A stretch of 64,000 nucleotides of DNA from Planotetraspora sp. A-T 1434 (lineage in GTDB: Bacteria; Actinomycetota; Actinomycetes; Streptosporangiales; Streptosporangiaceae), in contig NZ_JAOEGB010000005.1 of assembly GCF_025420585.1 (NCBI RefSeq), positions 62,001 to 126,000 of the forward strand, given 5' to 3'. Numbering within the stretch: position 1 is the first letter of the stretch; every line of letters starts with the position of its first letter. A model generated the notes under the pieces. The model searched no databases and was not told the origin of the DNA. It saw only the letters and a program-made list of their open reading frames with translations. The translations under genes were made by a program, and so were the position numbers. Shown here in pieces: positions 25,734 to 36,046 of the stretch.

Positions 25734-27377
25734 CTACCCGATTGTGAGCTTGTCGATGTTGGGTCCGCCGTCGGCGGTGCTGGATGTCAGCTTGATCGTG
25801 TTGGACCCGGAGTTCAGCGTGATCGGGATGGTCTTGGTCGCCCAGGTGTCCCAGTCGGCGGTCGGCGGGAAGGACAGGTCGTTGGCGACGAGGACGCCGT
25901 TGACGGTGATGTCCATCGGCCGGTTGACGGTCGTGCCGTTGGAGTAGCGGATCGTGAGCGAGGTCGCGCGGGCCGTGGTTGAGCTGACGGCCTGCTGCAG
26001 GTAGCTGCCGGCGATGTTGGTGAAGTTCACGAACCCGGTGCCGGTGTAGCCGAGGTGGTTGGACTCGACCACGCCCTGGGAGATCGTGGCGTTCTCCGCC
26101 TGGTAGTCCACTGCGGCCGGAGCCGGGTCGACCTCGATGTAGTCGGTGTTGGGGCCGCCGTTGGCCGTGACGCCCGTCGCCCGGATGAGGTTGGTCCCGG
26201 CGTTGAGCGTGGCGGTGATGGTCTTGGTGGCCCAGGTGTCCCAGTTCGCGGTTGGCGGGAAGGACAGGTCGTTGGCGACGAGGTTGCCGTTGACGGTGAC
26301 GTCCTCCGGCCGGTCGACCGTGGTGCCGTTGGCGTACCGGAGCTTGATGTTGTACTGGCCGGCTGTCGGCGCGTTGACGGCCCACTGGACGTAGCTGCCG
26401 GCCACGTTGGTGTAGTCGACGAAGCCGGTCCCGGAGTAGCCGAGGTGGTCCGACGCGACGGTGCCCTGGGAGATCGTCGCGGTCTCCGCCTCATACCGGT
26501 TGGACGGGGTGGGTGAGGGCGACGGGGACGGGCTCGGCGACGGCGACGGGCTGGGCGAGGGGGAGGGGCTGGGGGTGGCGTTGTTGGTCCACTGGTAGGC
26601 CCGCATGTTGGTGGTCAGCATGTAGGTGTCCTGCAGCGACCCGGAGGTGTCGCCGAGCGACCGGTAGATGCCCCACTTGGGCCGCACGCGGTCGCCGAGG
26701 TAGGTGTCGATCCCGGTCTTGGACTTGTCCAGGATCGTCGTCCCGGCCTTCTTGATCACGAATCGCAGCGAGCCGGACGTGCCGTCACCGATCTTGGACT
26801 CGACCTCCACGTCGATCCAGGAGTTCTGCAGCGGCACCAGCGGCGTCGACCCGATGATGATGCCGTCGTTGAAGTCCTCCATCTGGATGATCTGCTGGTT
26901 GCTGCCGTCCCGCTCGAGCGAGATCGTCATGATCGGCGACGATCCGGTGCCCGGCATCTTGAACTGCATGATGTGGGTGAAGGTCGTCGTGCCCTTCAGC
27001 GTGCTGGGGATGTACAGGGAGTAGGTGATCCGCCAGGTCTGGCCGGTCAGCATCTCCAGGTACGGGCCGCCCGCGGGGGTCCGCATGCCGGAGACCTCCT
27101 GGCGCTGCCGGTCGGTGCTGCTGTCGCGGTCGACCATGTGCATGTTCCACCGGAAGTTGTTGCCCTCGGTGAAGATGTGCGGCTGGCCGGCCGGGTGCGA
27201 GTCCGCCCGGTCGTCCTCGACCGTCTCGAAGGCCGCCAGCCCGTCGGTGCTGGCCGTGGGGGCCCACTTCAGCTCCCAGCCAGGTGCCGCCTGGGCGGGG
27301 GTCTGGGTCAGCGGCAAGACCCCGAGGGAGGCGAGCAGCGCTCCGCCGAGGACTGCTAAGAATCTTTTCTTTTTCAT
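25734..27377 (-). CDS. Secreted polysaccharide-lyase-like jelly-roll enzyme with two CBM35-like modules (copy A)
   Basis: This 547-residue exported protein begins with a Sec signal (MKKKRFLAVLGGALLASLGV, cut after AQA). The catalytic-type domain (about 32-265) starts GWELKWAPTA and contains DRQRQEVSGMRTPAGGPYLE, FTHIMQFKM and DRVRPKWGIYRSLGD. These resemble concanavalin-like jelly-roll lyases of the heparin lyase I/PL20 kind (conserved Arg-Glu, His-x-x-Gln and Lys-x-Gly-x-Tyr clusters). A Pro-Ser repeat linker joins it to two CBM35-like modules (about 295-415 and 422-547). It is near-identical over long stretches to copy B and close to the gene at 44755. Directly upstream lies the fossil end of a CBM35 gene. 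Exact family and substrate are uncertain; an acidic polysaccharide is likely. Confidence 0.8.
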   Translation of the reverse strand: MKKKRFLAVLGGALLASLGVLPLTQTPAQAAPGWELKWAPTASTDGLAAFETVEDDRADSHPAGQPHIFTEGNNFRWNMHMVDRDSSTDRQRQEVSGMRTPAGGPYLEMLTGQTWRITYSLYIPSTLKGTTTFTHIMQFKMPGTGSSPIMTISLERDGSNQQIIQMEDFNDGIIIGSTPLVPLQNSWIDVEVESKIGDGTSGSLRFVIKKAGTTILDKSKTGIDTYLGDRVRPKWGIYRSLGDTSGSLQDTYMLTTNMRAYQWTNNATPSPSPSPSPSPSPSPSPSPSPTPSNRYEAETATISQGTVASDHLGYSGTGFVDYTNVAGSYVQWAVNAPTAGQYNIKLRYANGTTVDRPEDVTVNGNLVANDLSFPPTANWDTWATKTITATLNAGTNLIRATGVTANGGPNTDYIEVDPAPAAVDYQAENATISQGVVESNHLGYTGTGFVNFTNIAGSYLQQAVSSTTARATSLTIRYSNGTTVNRPMDITVNGVLVANDLSFPPTADWDTWATKTIPITLNSGSNTIKLTSSTADGGPNIDKLTIG

Positions 27378-27380
27378 GGC

Positions 27381-27503
27381 CCGGTTACTCCAGGTAGTCG
27401 AGATTGGGGCAGCCGTTGGCCTTGGTGGCTACGTCGCGCACGATGGTGCTTCCGGCTTGGGGGGATACTTCTGGTAATTATGATGTCCCAATTGCCGGTT
27501 GCG
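27381..27503 (-). pseudogene. Fossil 3' end of a CBM35-containing gene (frameshifted)
   Basis: Reading towards the lyase A start, the minus strand contains GGCAATTGGGAC (GNWD), a scrambled section, then codons for a PNLDYLE-like ending just before the lyase ATG. This matches the last 40 codons of the GH28 gene at 42968, which ends immediately before the related lyase at 44755. Indels break the frame, so nothing is encoded. Confidence 0.75.
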
Positions 27504-27519
27504 CCGCCAGTGATCGAGT

Positions 27520-27579
27520 GAGGTGATCCGAAAGGCGGAGCCCGAGATCGGCCGCCGCCCCCAGATCCATGTGAGCTGA
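27520..27579 (+). pseudogene. Fossil copy of the permease gene end (second copy)
   Basis: Twenty codons read [19 protein letters not shown] and stop. The intact permease ends [19 protein letters not shown], so only two residues differ. There is no permease sequence upstream: the match begins abruptly beside the CBM35 fossil, which marks a duplication junction. The interval 27580-27724 holds only the lyase B terminator region. Confidence 0.85.
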
Positions 27580-27724
27580 GGGACGACGGGGAGGAGGGGG
27601 CCACCCGGCCCGCCGGGTCACGCGACCGGGCCTGCCGTGGCACCGCTTCCCGCGCCGATCGGACATGCAGGGCACATCTAACCGGCGCGGAAGCTACACG
27701 CCGTGATCGGTTCCGGTCACGGCA

Positions 27725-29338
27725 CTACCCGATTGTGAGCTTGTCGATGTTGGGTCCGCCGTCGGCGGTGCTGGATGTCAGCTTGATCGTGTTGGACCCG
27801 GCGTTGAGCGTGGCGGTGATGGTCTTGGTGGCCCAGGTGTCCCAGTCGGCGGTCGGCGGGAAGGACAGGTCGTTGGCGACGAGGACGCCGTTGACGGTGA
27901 TGTCCATCGGCCGGTTGACGGTCGTGCCGTTGGAGTAGCGGATCGTGAGCGAGGTCGCGCGGGCCGTGGTTGAGCTGACGGCCTGCTGCAGGTAGCTGCC
28001 GGCGATGTTGGTGAAGTTCACGAACCCGGTGCCGGTGTAGCCGAGGTGGTTGGACTCGACCACGCCCTGGGAGATCGTGGCGTTCTCCGCCTGGTAGTCG
28101 ACCGCGGCGGGGGCGGGGTCGACCTCGATGTAGTCGGTGTTGGGGCCGCCGTTGGCCGTGACGCCCGTCGCCCGGATGAGGTTGGTCCCGGCGTTGAGCG
28201 TGGCGGTGATGGTCTTGGTGGCCCAGGTGTCCCAGTTCGCGGTTGGCGGGAAGGACAGGTCGTTGGCGACGAGGTTGCCGTTGACGGTGACGTCCTCCGG
28301 CCGGTCGACCGTGGTGCCGTTGGCGTACCGGAGCTTGATGTTGTACTGGCCGGCTGTCGGCGCGTTGACGGCCCACTGGACGTAGCTGCCGGCCACGTTG
28401 GTGTAGTCGACGAAGCCGGTCCCGGAGTAGCCGAGGTGGTCCGACGCGACGGTGCCCTGGGAGATCGTCGCGGTCTCCGCCTCATACCGGTTGGAAGGGG
28501 TCGGCGTGGGTGAGGGCGACGGCGAGGGGCTCGGGGTCGCGTTGTTGGTCCACTGGTAGCCCCGCATGTTCGTGATGAGCATGTAGGTGTCCTGCAGCGA
28601 CCCGGAGGTGTCGCCGAGCGACCGGTAGATGCCCCACTTGGGCCGCACGCGGTCGTCCAGGAACGTGTCGATCCCCGTCTTTGTCTGGTCGAGGATCGTC
28701 GTGCCGGCCTTCTTGATCACGAACCGCAGCGACCCGGCCGTGCCGTCACCGATCTTGGTCTCGACCTCCACGTCGATCCAGGAGTTCTGCAACGGCACCA
28801 GCGGCGTCGACCCGATGATGAGGTTGTTCTCGTTGAAGTCCTGCATCTCGATGATCTGCTGGTTGCTGCTGTCGCGGTCCAGCGAGATCGTCATGATCGG
28901 CAGCGAGCCGGTGCCCGGCATCTTGAACTGCATGATGTGGGTGAAGGTTGTCGTGCCCTTCAGCGTGCTCGGGATGAACATGGAGTAGGTGAAGCGCCAG
29001 CTCTGGCCGGGCAGCATCTGCAGGTACGGCCCGCCGGCCGGGGTCCGCATGCCGGCGACTTCCTGGCGCTGCCGGTCGGTCATCGTGTCCCGGTCGACCA
29101 TGTGCATGTTCCAGCGGAAGTTGTTGCCTTCCGTGTAGATGTGCGGCTGGCCGGCCGGGTGCGAGTCCGCCCGGTCGTCCTCGACGAGCTCGAAGGCCGC
29201 CAGCCCGTCGGTGCTCGCGTTGGGAGCCCATTTCAGCTCCCAGCCGGGAACCGCCTGGGCGGGGGTCTGCGTCAGCGACACGAACGCGAGGGGAGCGAGG
29301 AGCACCCCGCCGAGGATGGCTAAGAACTTCTTTCTCAT
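27725..29338 (-). CDS. Secreted polysaccharide-lyase-like jelly-roll enzyme with two CBM35-like modules (copy B)
   Basis: This 537-residue paralogue of the lyase at 25734 has the same plan: Sec signal (MRKKFLAILGGVLLAPLAFV), jelly-roll domain with DRQRQEVAGMRTPAGGPYLQ, FTHIMQFKM and RVRPKWGIYRSLGD, a shorter Pro-Ser linker, then two CBM35-like modules. Its ATG at 29338 overlaps the stop of the upstream CBM35 fossil (ATGA), the same overlap that joins GH28 and lyase at 44755. The signal-peptide and catalytic regions have drifted from copy A more than the binding modules have. A patch in the second module (ITATLNAGS instead of IPITLNSGS) matches its own first module at DNA level. The function is the same as for copy A, with the same uncertainty. 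Confidence 0.8.
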   Translation of the reverse strand: MRKKFLAILGGVLLAPLAFVSLTQTPAQAVPGWELKWAPNASTDGLAAFELVEDDRADSHPAGQPHIYTEGNNFRWNMHMVDRDTMTDRQRQEVAGMRTPAGGPYLQMLPGQSWRFTYSMFIPSTLKGTTTFTHIMQFKMPGTGSLPIMTISLDRDSSNQQIIEMQDFNENNLIIGSTPLVPLQNSWIDVEVETKIGDGTAGSLRFVIKKAGTTILDQTKTGIDTFLDDRVRPKWGIYRSLGDTSGSLQDTYMLITNMRGYQWTNNATPSPSPSPSPTPTPSNRYEAETATISQGTVASDHLGYSGTGFVDYTNVAGSYVQWAVNAPTAGQYNIKLRYANGTTVDRPEDVTVNGNLVANDLSFPPTANWDTWATKTITATLNAGTNLIRATGVTANGGPNTDYIEVDPAPAAVDYQAENATISQGVVESNHLGYTGTGFVNFTNIAGSYLQQAVSSTTARATSLTIRYSNGTTVNRPMDITVNGVLVANDLSFPPTADWDTWATKTITATLNAGSNTIKLTSSTADGGPNIDKLTIG

Positions 29339-29472
29339 GGCCCGGTCAACTCCAGGTGATCGACGTTGGGGCAACCGTTGGCCGTGGTGGCGATGACGCG
29401 CACGGTGGTGCTCCCGGCGTTTAGTGAGACGGTGAGTGTTGCGTTGGCCCAGGTGTCCCAGTTGCCGGTTGG
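29335..29472 (-). pseudogene. Fossil 3' end of a CBM35-containing gene, still in frame
   Basis: The minus strand encodes TGNWDTWANATLTVSLNAGS, then TTVRVIATTANGCPNVDHLELTGP and a stop that overlaps the lyase B start. It aligns end to end with the last 45 residues of the GH28 protein at 42968. Upstream of GNWD the similarity stops and the permease fossil begins within about 70 bases. A spurious start can be attached, but no functional protein is expected. Confidence 0.8.
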
Positions 29473-29542
29473 GCCATGTCTGACCCATTGGCGTTCTGTT
29501 GTGCTATCTGGTCCAGCGGGGGCGACAGGCTGCCGCCGTGCC

Positions 29543-29605
29543 CGCGAGGTGATCCCGGAGGCGGAGCCCGGCATCGGGCGCCGCCTCCGGACAGATGTCA
29601 GCTGA
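29543..29605 (+). pseudogene. Fossil copy of the permease gene end (third copy)
   Basis: The codons read REVIPEAEPGIGRRLRTDVS and stop, against [20 protein letters not shown] in the intact permease. It is the most diverged copy and is followed six bases later by the chitinase terminator. Confidence 0.75.
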
Positions 29606-29610
29606 CGAAA

Positions 29611-29639
29611 GGCCGGGGAGGTGCGGAACCTCCCCGGCC
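29611..29639 (-). terminator. Terminator hairpin after the GH18 gene
   Basis: A perfect 12-bp stem (GGCCGGGGAGGT with ACCTCCCCGGCC) and a five-base loop, eight bases past the chitinase stop codon. Confidence 0.7.
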
Positions 29640-29646
29640 CGCTGGG

Positions 29647-31920
<2,274 letters not shown>

Positions 31921-32285
31921 CAATGCTCCACGTCCAATGGGCGGATGGCGAGGGGTGGGGTGCGGTGGACGCGTGCGAGGCGGCGGAGGGGCCGGTCGCT
32001 GGGTGGGTCGCAGTGTTTGGTTGTGCGGTGTCGCGCGGTGTCGCGCGGTGTCGCGCGGTGGCTTCGCGATGGTTCGCGGTGGGCTCGCGGTCTGTTTCGC
32101 GGGTGCGGGGGCTTGTCAGGACGGGGGCGGCGATCGCGGCATGGGCGCGCTTCCTGCCAGTGGGTTCCCGAGGAATTGTTAGTAAGCTTTCTTTTTTAAA
32201 TTGAGGTGAACTTACCCGCAGGCCGATGCACCGTCAATATGCGTGAACGGCTGACGGCCGCAGGCCGAGGCTCCCAGGAGGCCCG
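31921..32285. other. Upstream region of the chitinase gene: tandem repeat and regulatory motif
   Basis: There is no gene here that I can support. It contains three exact copies of TCGCGCGGTG (32031-32060) in a G/C-skewed stretch. An AT-rich block at 32165-32205 is the likely promoter zone and holds GTTAGTAAGCTTTCTT. Confidence 0.5.
32178..32193. promoter_or_regulatory. GTTAGtAAGcTTTCTT motif upstream of the chitinase
   Basis: This imperfect inverted repeat (GTTAG-AA / TT-CTT) in an AT-rich block matches 14 of 16 bases of a site 84 bp upstream of the lyase gene at 37313. It may be a binding site for a common regulator of secreted hydrolases. It is about 258 bases from the chitinase ATG, which implies a long leader or a remote site. 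Confidence 0.4.
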
Positions 32286-32678
32286 TCAGCGCAGAACCTT
32301 CTCGTAGACCTCGACGCTCGTGATCACGAGGAGTGAGAACGCCAGCAGGGCGTACGTCATGATCGGGGAGTGACCGCGGCCACCAGTGGTCGCGAAGGGG
32401 GTCGCGGCCGCCGCCGCGCGGGCCCGGGCGATCGCCGCCTGGTGGGAGAGGTAGCCGGTGGGGAAGGTGGTCACGCTGCCGCAGCCGCAGGCGGGACAGG
32501 TCATGCCGGACCACGGGGGCTGGACCTGCGTGCCCTCCCGGGTCCAGACGACCACGTCGTTGCCGTGTCCGTCGGACATGCGCCGGACGAGGTACTCCTC
32601 CTCCCAGACGAGCAGACACCGCAGGCACTCGAACGGCCACGTCTCGTAGGCGCTGAACCCCTCCCGCACCTTGATCAC
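32286..32678 (-). CDS. Small zinc-ribbon-like protein with one membrane helix
   Basis: I do not recognise this family. The 131-residue product has two CxxC pairs (ECLRC near residue 20 and CPACGCGS near 68), a likely zinc-ribbon, then an Ala-rich stretch and one transmembrane segment near the C terminus (MTYALLAFSLLVITSVEVYE). I start at GTG 32678 (VIKVREGF). The open frame continues upstream, but those codons read as intergenic sequence with no conserved character. The ribosome site is weak, so the start is uncertain. It lies downstream of recQ on the same strand, 148 nt away. Confidence 0.55.
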   Translation of the reverse strand: MIKVREGFSAYETWPFECLRCLLVWEEEYLVRRMSDGHGNDVVVWTREGTQVQPPWSGMTCPACGCGSVTTFPTGYLSHQAAIARARAAAAATPFATTGGRGHSPIMTYALLAFSLLVITSVEVYEKVLR

Positions 32679-32826
32679 CCCCACATTCCACAAAGCCCTT
32701 TTCGAGTGTGGTCGTGTGGTCGGAACGCCCGCAAGGGGAGGGCATGCCACGATTAGTAATGATTGCGTCGCTCCCCGCGCCGTGACTCAGGGGCGCCTCA
32801 GCACACTTCAGCAAGCGCAGTACGGC

Positions 32827-34611
32827 TCAGGCCAGCTCCAGCACCCCGTCGATCGCCTGCAGCGCGAGGGTCTTGTAGCCCACCGAGTCGAACAGCACGG
32901 TGACCCGGTCGCTCTCCCGGCTCATCACGACCCCCTGGCCCCACTCGGCGTGCCGTACGGTCGCGTGGAGCGGGAACGGCCCATCACCGGCGTCGGGGGC
33001 GCTCGCCTCGCCCGACCGGCAGGTGTCGCAGGCCCCGCAGGCCCGCTCGTACGGCTCGCCGAAGTATTCGAGCAGGAAGCGGCGGCGGCAGCCGGTCGTC
33101 TCCGCGTAGCCACGCATCATGTCGAGGCGCGACTCCTCCAGGCGGTGCCGCATTTTGTCGAGCTCCACGGCGCGCGCGGCGGCCTCCCGGGGCGGCGGAC
33201 CGTCGTCGGCGTATCTCAGCCCGCCTCCGTGGGCGGCCTCCACGGCCCCGGCCCGCTCCAGCAGGTTGATCTGGGAGGTCAGCTTGGCCGCCCCGATGCC
33301 GAGCAGCTCCCGCAGCTCCCCGGCCGCGACCTCGTCGCCGTTCCGGCCCCCCTCTCCGCCGCCGCTCTCGCCCCCGCGCCCGTTTCCGTGCTCGCGGACG
33401 ATTGTGGCGATCCGCTCCAGGAGCTCCCCGCCGGCCCGGCCGCCGGTGAAGAACTTGCGCAGCCCGAGGTCCTCGGACCTGTAGAACAGCACGGCCGAGG
33501 CGGGGTCGCCGTCACGGCCGGCCCGGCCGATCTCCTGGTAATAGGCGTCGACCGACTCCGGGGGCGAGGCGTGCAGCACGAACCGGACGTCGGGCTTGTC
33601 GATCCCCATGCCGAACGCCGACGTCGCCACCACGACGTCGAGCTCGTCTCCCTGGAAGCGCTCGTGGACCTCCCGGCGCTCGCTCGCCTTCATCCCCGCG
33701 TGGTACGGCTCGGCCCTGCGGCCCCGCTCCCGGAGCAGCTCGGCGTACTCCTCGGCCTGGCGGCGGGTGGCCACGTAGACGAGGCCGACGCCGCCGAGCC
33801 CCGCGGCGTGATCGGCGAGGGCCCTGCGCTTGTCCTCGTCCCTGACGAACCGGCGGACCTCCAGATCGAGGTTGGGCCGGTCGAAGCCGCGGACGATCTG
33901 CTGGGCCCCCGTGATGCCGAGAGATCGAATGATCTCCTCGCGTACGGTCGGGGCCGCGGTCGCCGTCATCGCGATCACCGGCGGGCGGCCGAGCCGTTCG
34001 ATCACCTTGCCCAGCCGCAGATATTCCGGCCGGAAGTCGTGACCCCAGGCGGACACGCAGTGTGCCTCGTCCACCGCGACGAGCGAGGGCCGCGTCTCGG
34101 CCAGCCGGTCGACCACCTCCGGCTTGGCGAGCTGCTCGGGGGAGAGGAACACGTACTCGGCGTGGCCGGCGGTGACCTGGTCGAGGCCCGCGTCCACCGA
34201 TCCGGCCGAGTTCACCGCCACCGCGCCGCCCGCGCCTGCCCTGAGCAGGCCCATGACCTGGTCGCGCTGCAGGGCGATGAGCGGGGAGACGACGACCGTG
34301 GGCCCGTCGAGGATGAGGGCCGGCACCTGGTAGACCGCGGACTTGCCGCCTCCGGTCGGCATGACGAGGAGCACGTCACGCCCGGCCAGCAGGTGCTCCA
34401 TCGCCTCCTGCTGGCCGGGACGGAGCTGCTCCCAGCCGAACGTGTCGCGGGCGGTGGCGCGGAGCCGTCTGCCCCGCCTGCCGAAGCGCCGTCCCCAGCT
34501 TCCGCCCGCCCAGGCGCCGGTCCAGCGCCCGTTCCAGTTGCCCGCCGAGTCGCCCCAGCCAGCCGACCGGCCACCTGACCGGCCGGCCCTTCGCCTCTCG
34601 CCCATGGTCAC
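32827..34611 (-). CDS. recQ: RecQ family ATP-dependent DNA helicase
   Basis: This 594-residue 3'-5' DNA helicase serves recombination and repair. The helicase motifs are clear: RPGQQEAMEHLL, MPTGGGKSAVYQ (Walker A), DEAHCVSAWGHDFR (Walker B), MTATA, TSAFGMGIDKPD and QEIGRAGRDG. A zinc-binding cluster follows with one Cys in TGCRRRFLLEYFGE and the CGACDTC group. The last 50 residues (HAEWGQGVVMSRESDRVTVL) resemble a small barrel found in UvrD/RecQ-like actinobacterial proteins; no HRDC domain is present. The N-terminal 45 residues are Gly/Arg/Trp-rich. GTG at 34611 follows GAGGAAA; ATG 34605 is an alternative. Confidence 0.93.
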   Translation of the reverse strand: MTMGERRRAGRSGGRSAGWGDSAGNWNGRWTGAWAGGSWGRRFGRRGRRLRATARDTFGWEQLRPGQQEAMEHLLAGRDVLLVMPTGGGKSAVYQVPALILDGPTVVVSPLIALQRDQVMGLLRAGAGGAVAVNSAGSVDAGLDQVTAGHAEYVFLSPEQLAKPEVVDRLAETRPSLVAVDEAHCVSAWGHDFRPEYLRLGKVIERLGRPPVIAMTATAAPTVREEIIRSLGITGAQQIVRGFDRPNLDLEVRRFVRDEDKRRALADHAAGLGGVGLVYVATRRQAEEYAELLRERGRRAEPYHAGMKASERREVHERFQGDELDVVVATSAFGMGIDKPDVRFVLHASPPESVDAYYQEIGRAGRDGDPASAVLFYRSEDLGLRKFFTGGRAGGELLERIATIVREHGNGRGGESGGGEGGRNGDEVAAGELRELLGIGAAKLTSQINLLERAGAVEAAHGGGLRYADDGPPPREAAARAVELDKMRHRLEESRLDMMRGYAETTGCRRRFLLEYFGEPYERACGACDTCRSGEASAPDAGDGPFPLHATVRHAEWGQGVVMSRESDRVTVLFDSVGYKTLALQAIDGVLELA

Positions 34612-34702
34612 CGCTTTCCTCGCCGATCCGTCCTGCCCTACCCCGAGGAAGACGGGCGAACCGGCTCCAGAGACAGGGCAGCGGCACCGGCAGCGGGGAG
34701 GG

Positions 34703-35941
34703 TCAGCCGGAGTCGGAGCCGCGCAGGGCCAGCGTCCTGTTGGTGAAGCCCGTGCCGGAGAAGGCGTTGCGGTAGCCGGCCCCCCAGATCATGGTGGTTC
34801 CGTTCGGTCCGGCGACCGCGGCCGCGCCGTTCAGCAGCCCGCCGTACTGCGTGGTCGTGCCGGGCTCGATCTGCCAGGAGGAGCCGTTCCAGCGCTCCAC
34901 CAGGGGCTCCGGGTTGTTCGTCCCGGCGGAGGTGTAGCCGACGGCCCAGACCTTGCCCGGGCCGGTGCCGGTCACACTGTAGAGGAAGTTGTTCCCGGTC
35001 CCGCCCAGCGCCGGTAACGGCACCTCCGCCCAGGCCGTGCCGTTCCAGTGGAAGCTGATCGGGGTGTGGTAGTCCCTGCCGCCGACGGCCCACACGTCGG
35101 TCGGTGAGAGCGCCTTGACCCCGCGCAGGAAGCCGCCACCGGCGGGCTCGGGCACGGTCACCGGCGTCCAGGCCGAGCCGTCCCAGTGCAGGGCGAGCGG
35201 ATGGTACGGCTGGCCCGGGCCGCGGTCGCGCCAGCTGCCGACTGCCCAGACGTCGGTCGAGGAGGTGCCGGACACCGTATAGACCTGTGTGAGGTAGTCG
35301 CCGACCGCCGGCATCTCGACCTGCGTCCAGGTGGAGCCGTTCCAGTGCGCCGCGTAGCCGGCCCCGGCCGCCGTGGGGGTCAGCGACTCGTAGTACCAGC
35401 CCACCGCCCAGGCGTCGCCGGAGGAGAGGGCGTCGACGCCGGTGACCGTGGGGGTGCTGGCGGGCCTGGGCAGATCGACGATGCGCCAGCTCGTGCCGTT
35501 CCAGCGCCAGGCCGCGGCCTTCTTCGGGCCGTCGCCGCCGCCGTTGGGGCCGTGGGCGGTCTCGATCGAGCCGACGGCCCACGCGTCGCTCGCCGATGTG
35601 GCGTCCACCGCGTACAGCTCGTTGTAGAGCTGGGAGCCGTTGGGGCTGGTGACCCGCGACCAGGACGTGCCGTTCCAGCGGGCGATCAGCGACCGCTGGG
35701 CGCCCAGGCTGAAGTCGTAGGCCGAACCCACCGCCCACGCGGCGTCGGGAGCCGTCGCGGCCACGCCGTACAGCTGGCTGAGGTCGCCACCGGGAGTCGG
35801 GACGGCCGACCAGGTGGTGGACGCGGTGGTGGACGCGGTGGTGGACGCGGTGGTTGATGCGGAGGCGGGTGTGGCGGCGAGGAGCGTGAGGGAGGCGGCC
35901 AGGGCGCCGATGACGGCGAGGGGGTGTCTGGTGGAGCCCAC
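34703..35941 (-). CDS. Secreted beta-propeller protein with repeated DAWAVG motifs
   Basis: This 412-residue exported protein has a Sec signal (about 1-28) followed by seven or more repeats of about 50 residues. Each contains (D/T)(A/V)WAVG and a WNG(T/S)SW turn, which indicates a beta-propeller. Its role is unknown; homologues are common in actinobacteria and may bind ligands or cell-surface material. The signal is followed by a Thr/Ala/Ser stretch encoded by a 12-bp repeat (35814-35861). GTG 35941 has AAGGAAA upstream. It is divergent from the Ppx/GppA gene. Confidence 0.8.
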   Translation of the reverse strand: MGSTRHPLAVIGALAASLTLLAATPASASTTASTTASTTASTTWSAVPTPGGDLSQLYGVAATAPDAAWAVGSAYDFSLGAQRSLIARWNGTSWSRVTSPNGSQLYNELYAVDATSASDAWAVGSIETAHGPNGGGDGPKKAAAWRWNGTSWRIVDLPRPASTPTVTGVDALSSGDAWAVGWYYESLTPTAAGAGYAAHWNGSTWTQVEMPAVGDYLTQVYTVSGTSSTDVWAVGSWRDRGPGQPYHPLALHWDGSAWTPVTVPEPAGGGFLRGVKALSPTDVWAVGGRDYHTPISFHWNGTAWAEVPLPALGGTGNNFLYSVTGTGPGKVWAVGYTSAGTNNPEPLVERWNGSSWQIEPGTTTQYGGLLNGAAAVAGPNGTTMIWGAGYRNAFSGTGFTNRTLALRGSDSG

Positions 35942-36046
35942 GGGGGTTTCCTTCCGTCGGAGTGTCCTCCCCCCACGACGTATCCCCGCGACCGCTGGCC
36001 GGGGGATGACCGAATGTGGACAAAACGCAGGCTGTAGCGTCGGATC

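Larger units (their letters stand above)
25645..29605. repeat. Large tandem duplication covering two lyase genes and flanking gene ends
   Basis: The unit is: end of the permease gene, spacer, lyase gene, end of a CBM35 gene. It occurs with lyase A (permease end 25444-25506; CBM35 end 27381-27503) and lyase B (27520-27579; 29335-29472), and a third permease end follows at 29543-29605. The lyase coding copies align at a constant 1991-base offset near their 3' ends, for example 25741 with 27732 and 25862 with 27853, including an identical run of about 250 bases. The 85 bases downstream of each lyase stop are also recognisably alike. Confidence 0.85.

Noticed and set aside
27374-27643. 89-codon minus-strand frame upstream of lyase A
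   Set aside because: It is a chance frame across the frameshifted CBM35 fossil and the permease fossil. It has no single-protein homology.
25734-29338. Lyase A and B as an assembly duplication
   Set aside because: The signal peptides, catalytic domains, linkers and flanks differ at many positions, so they are true paralogues, although the module region deserves read checking.
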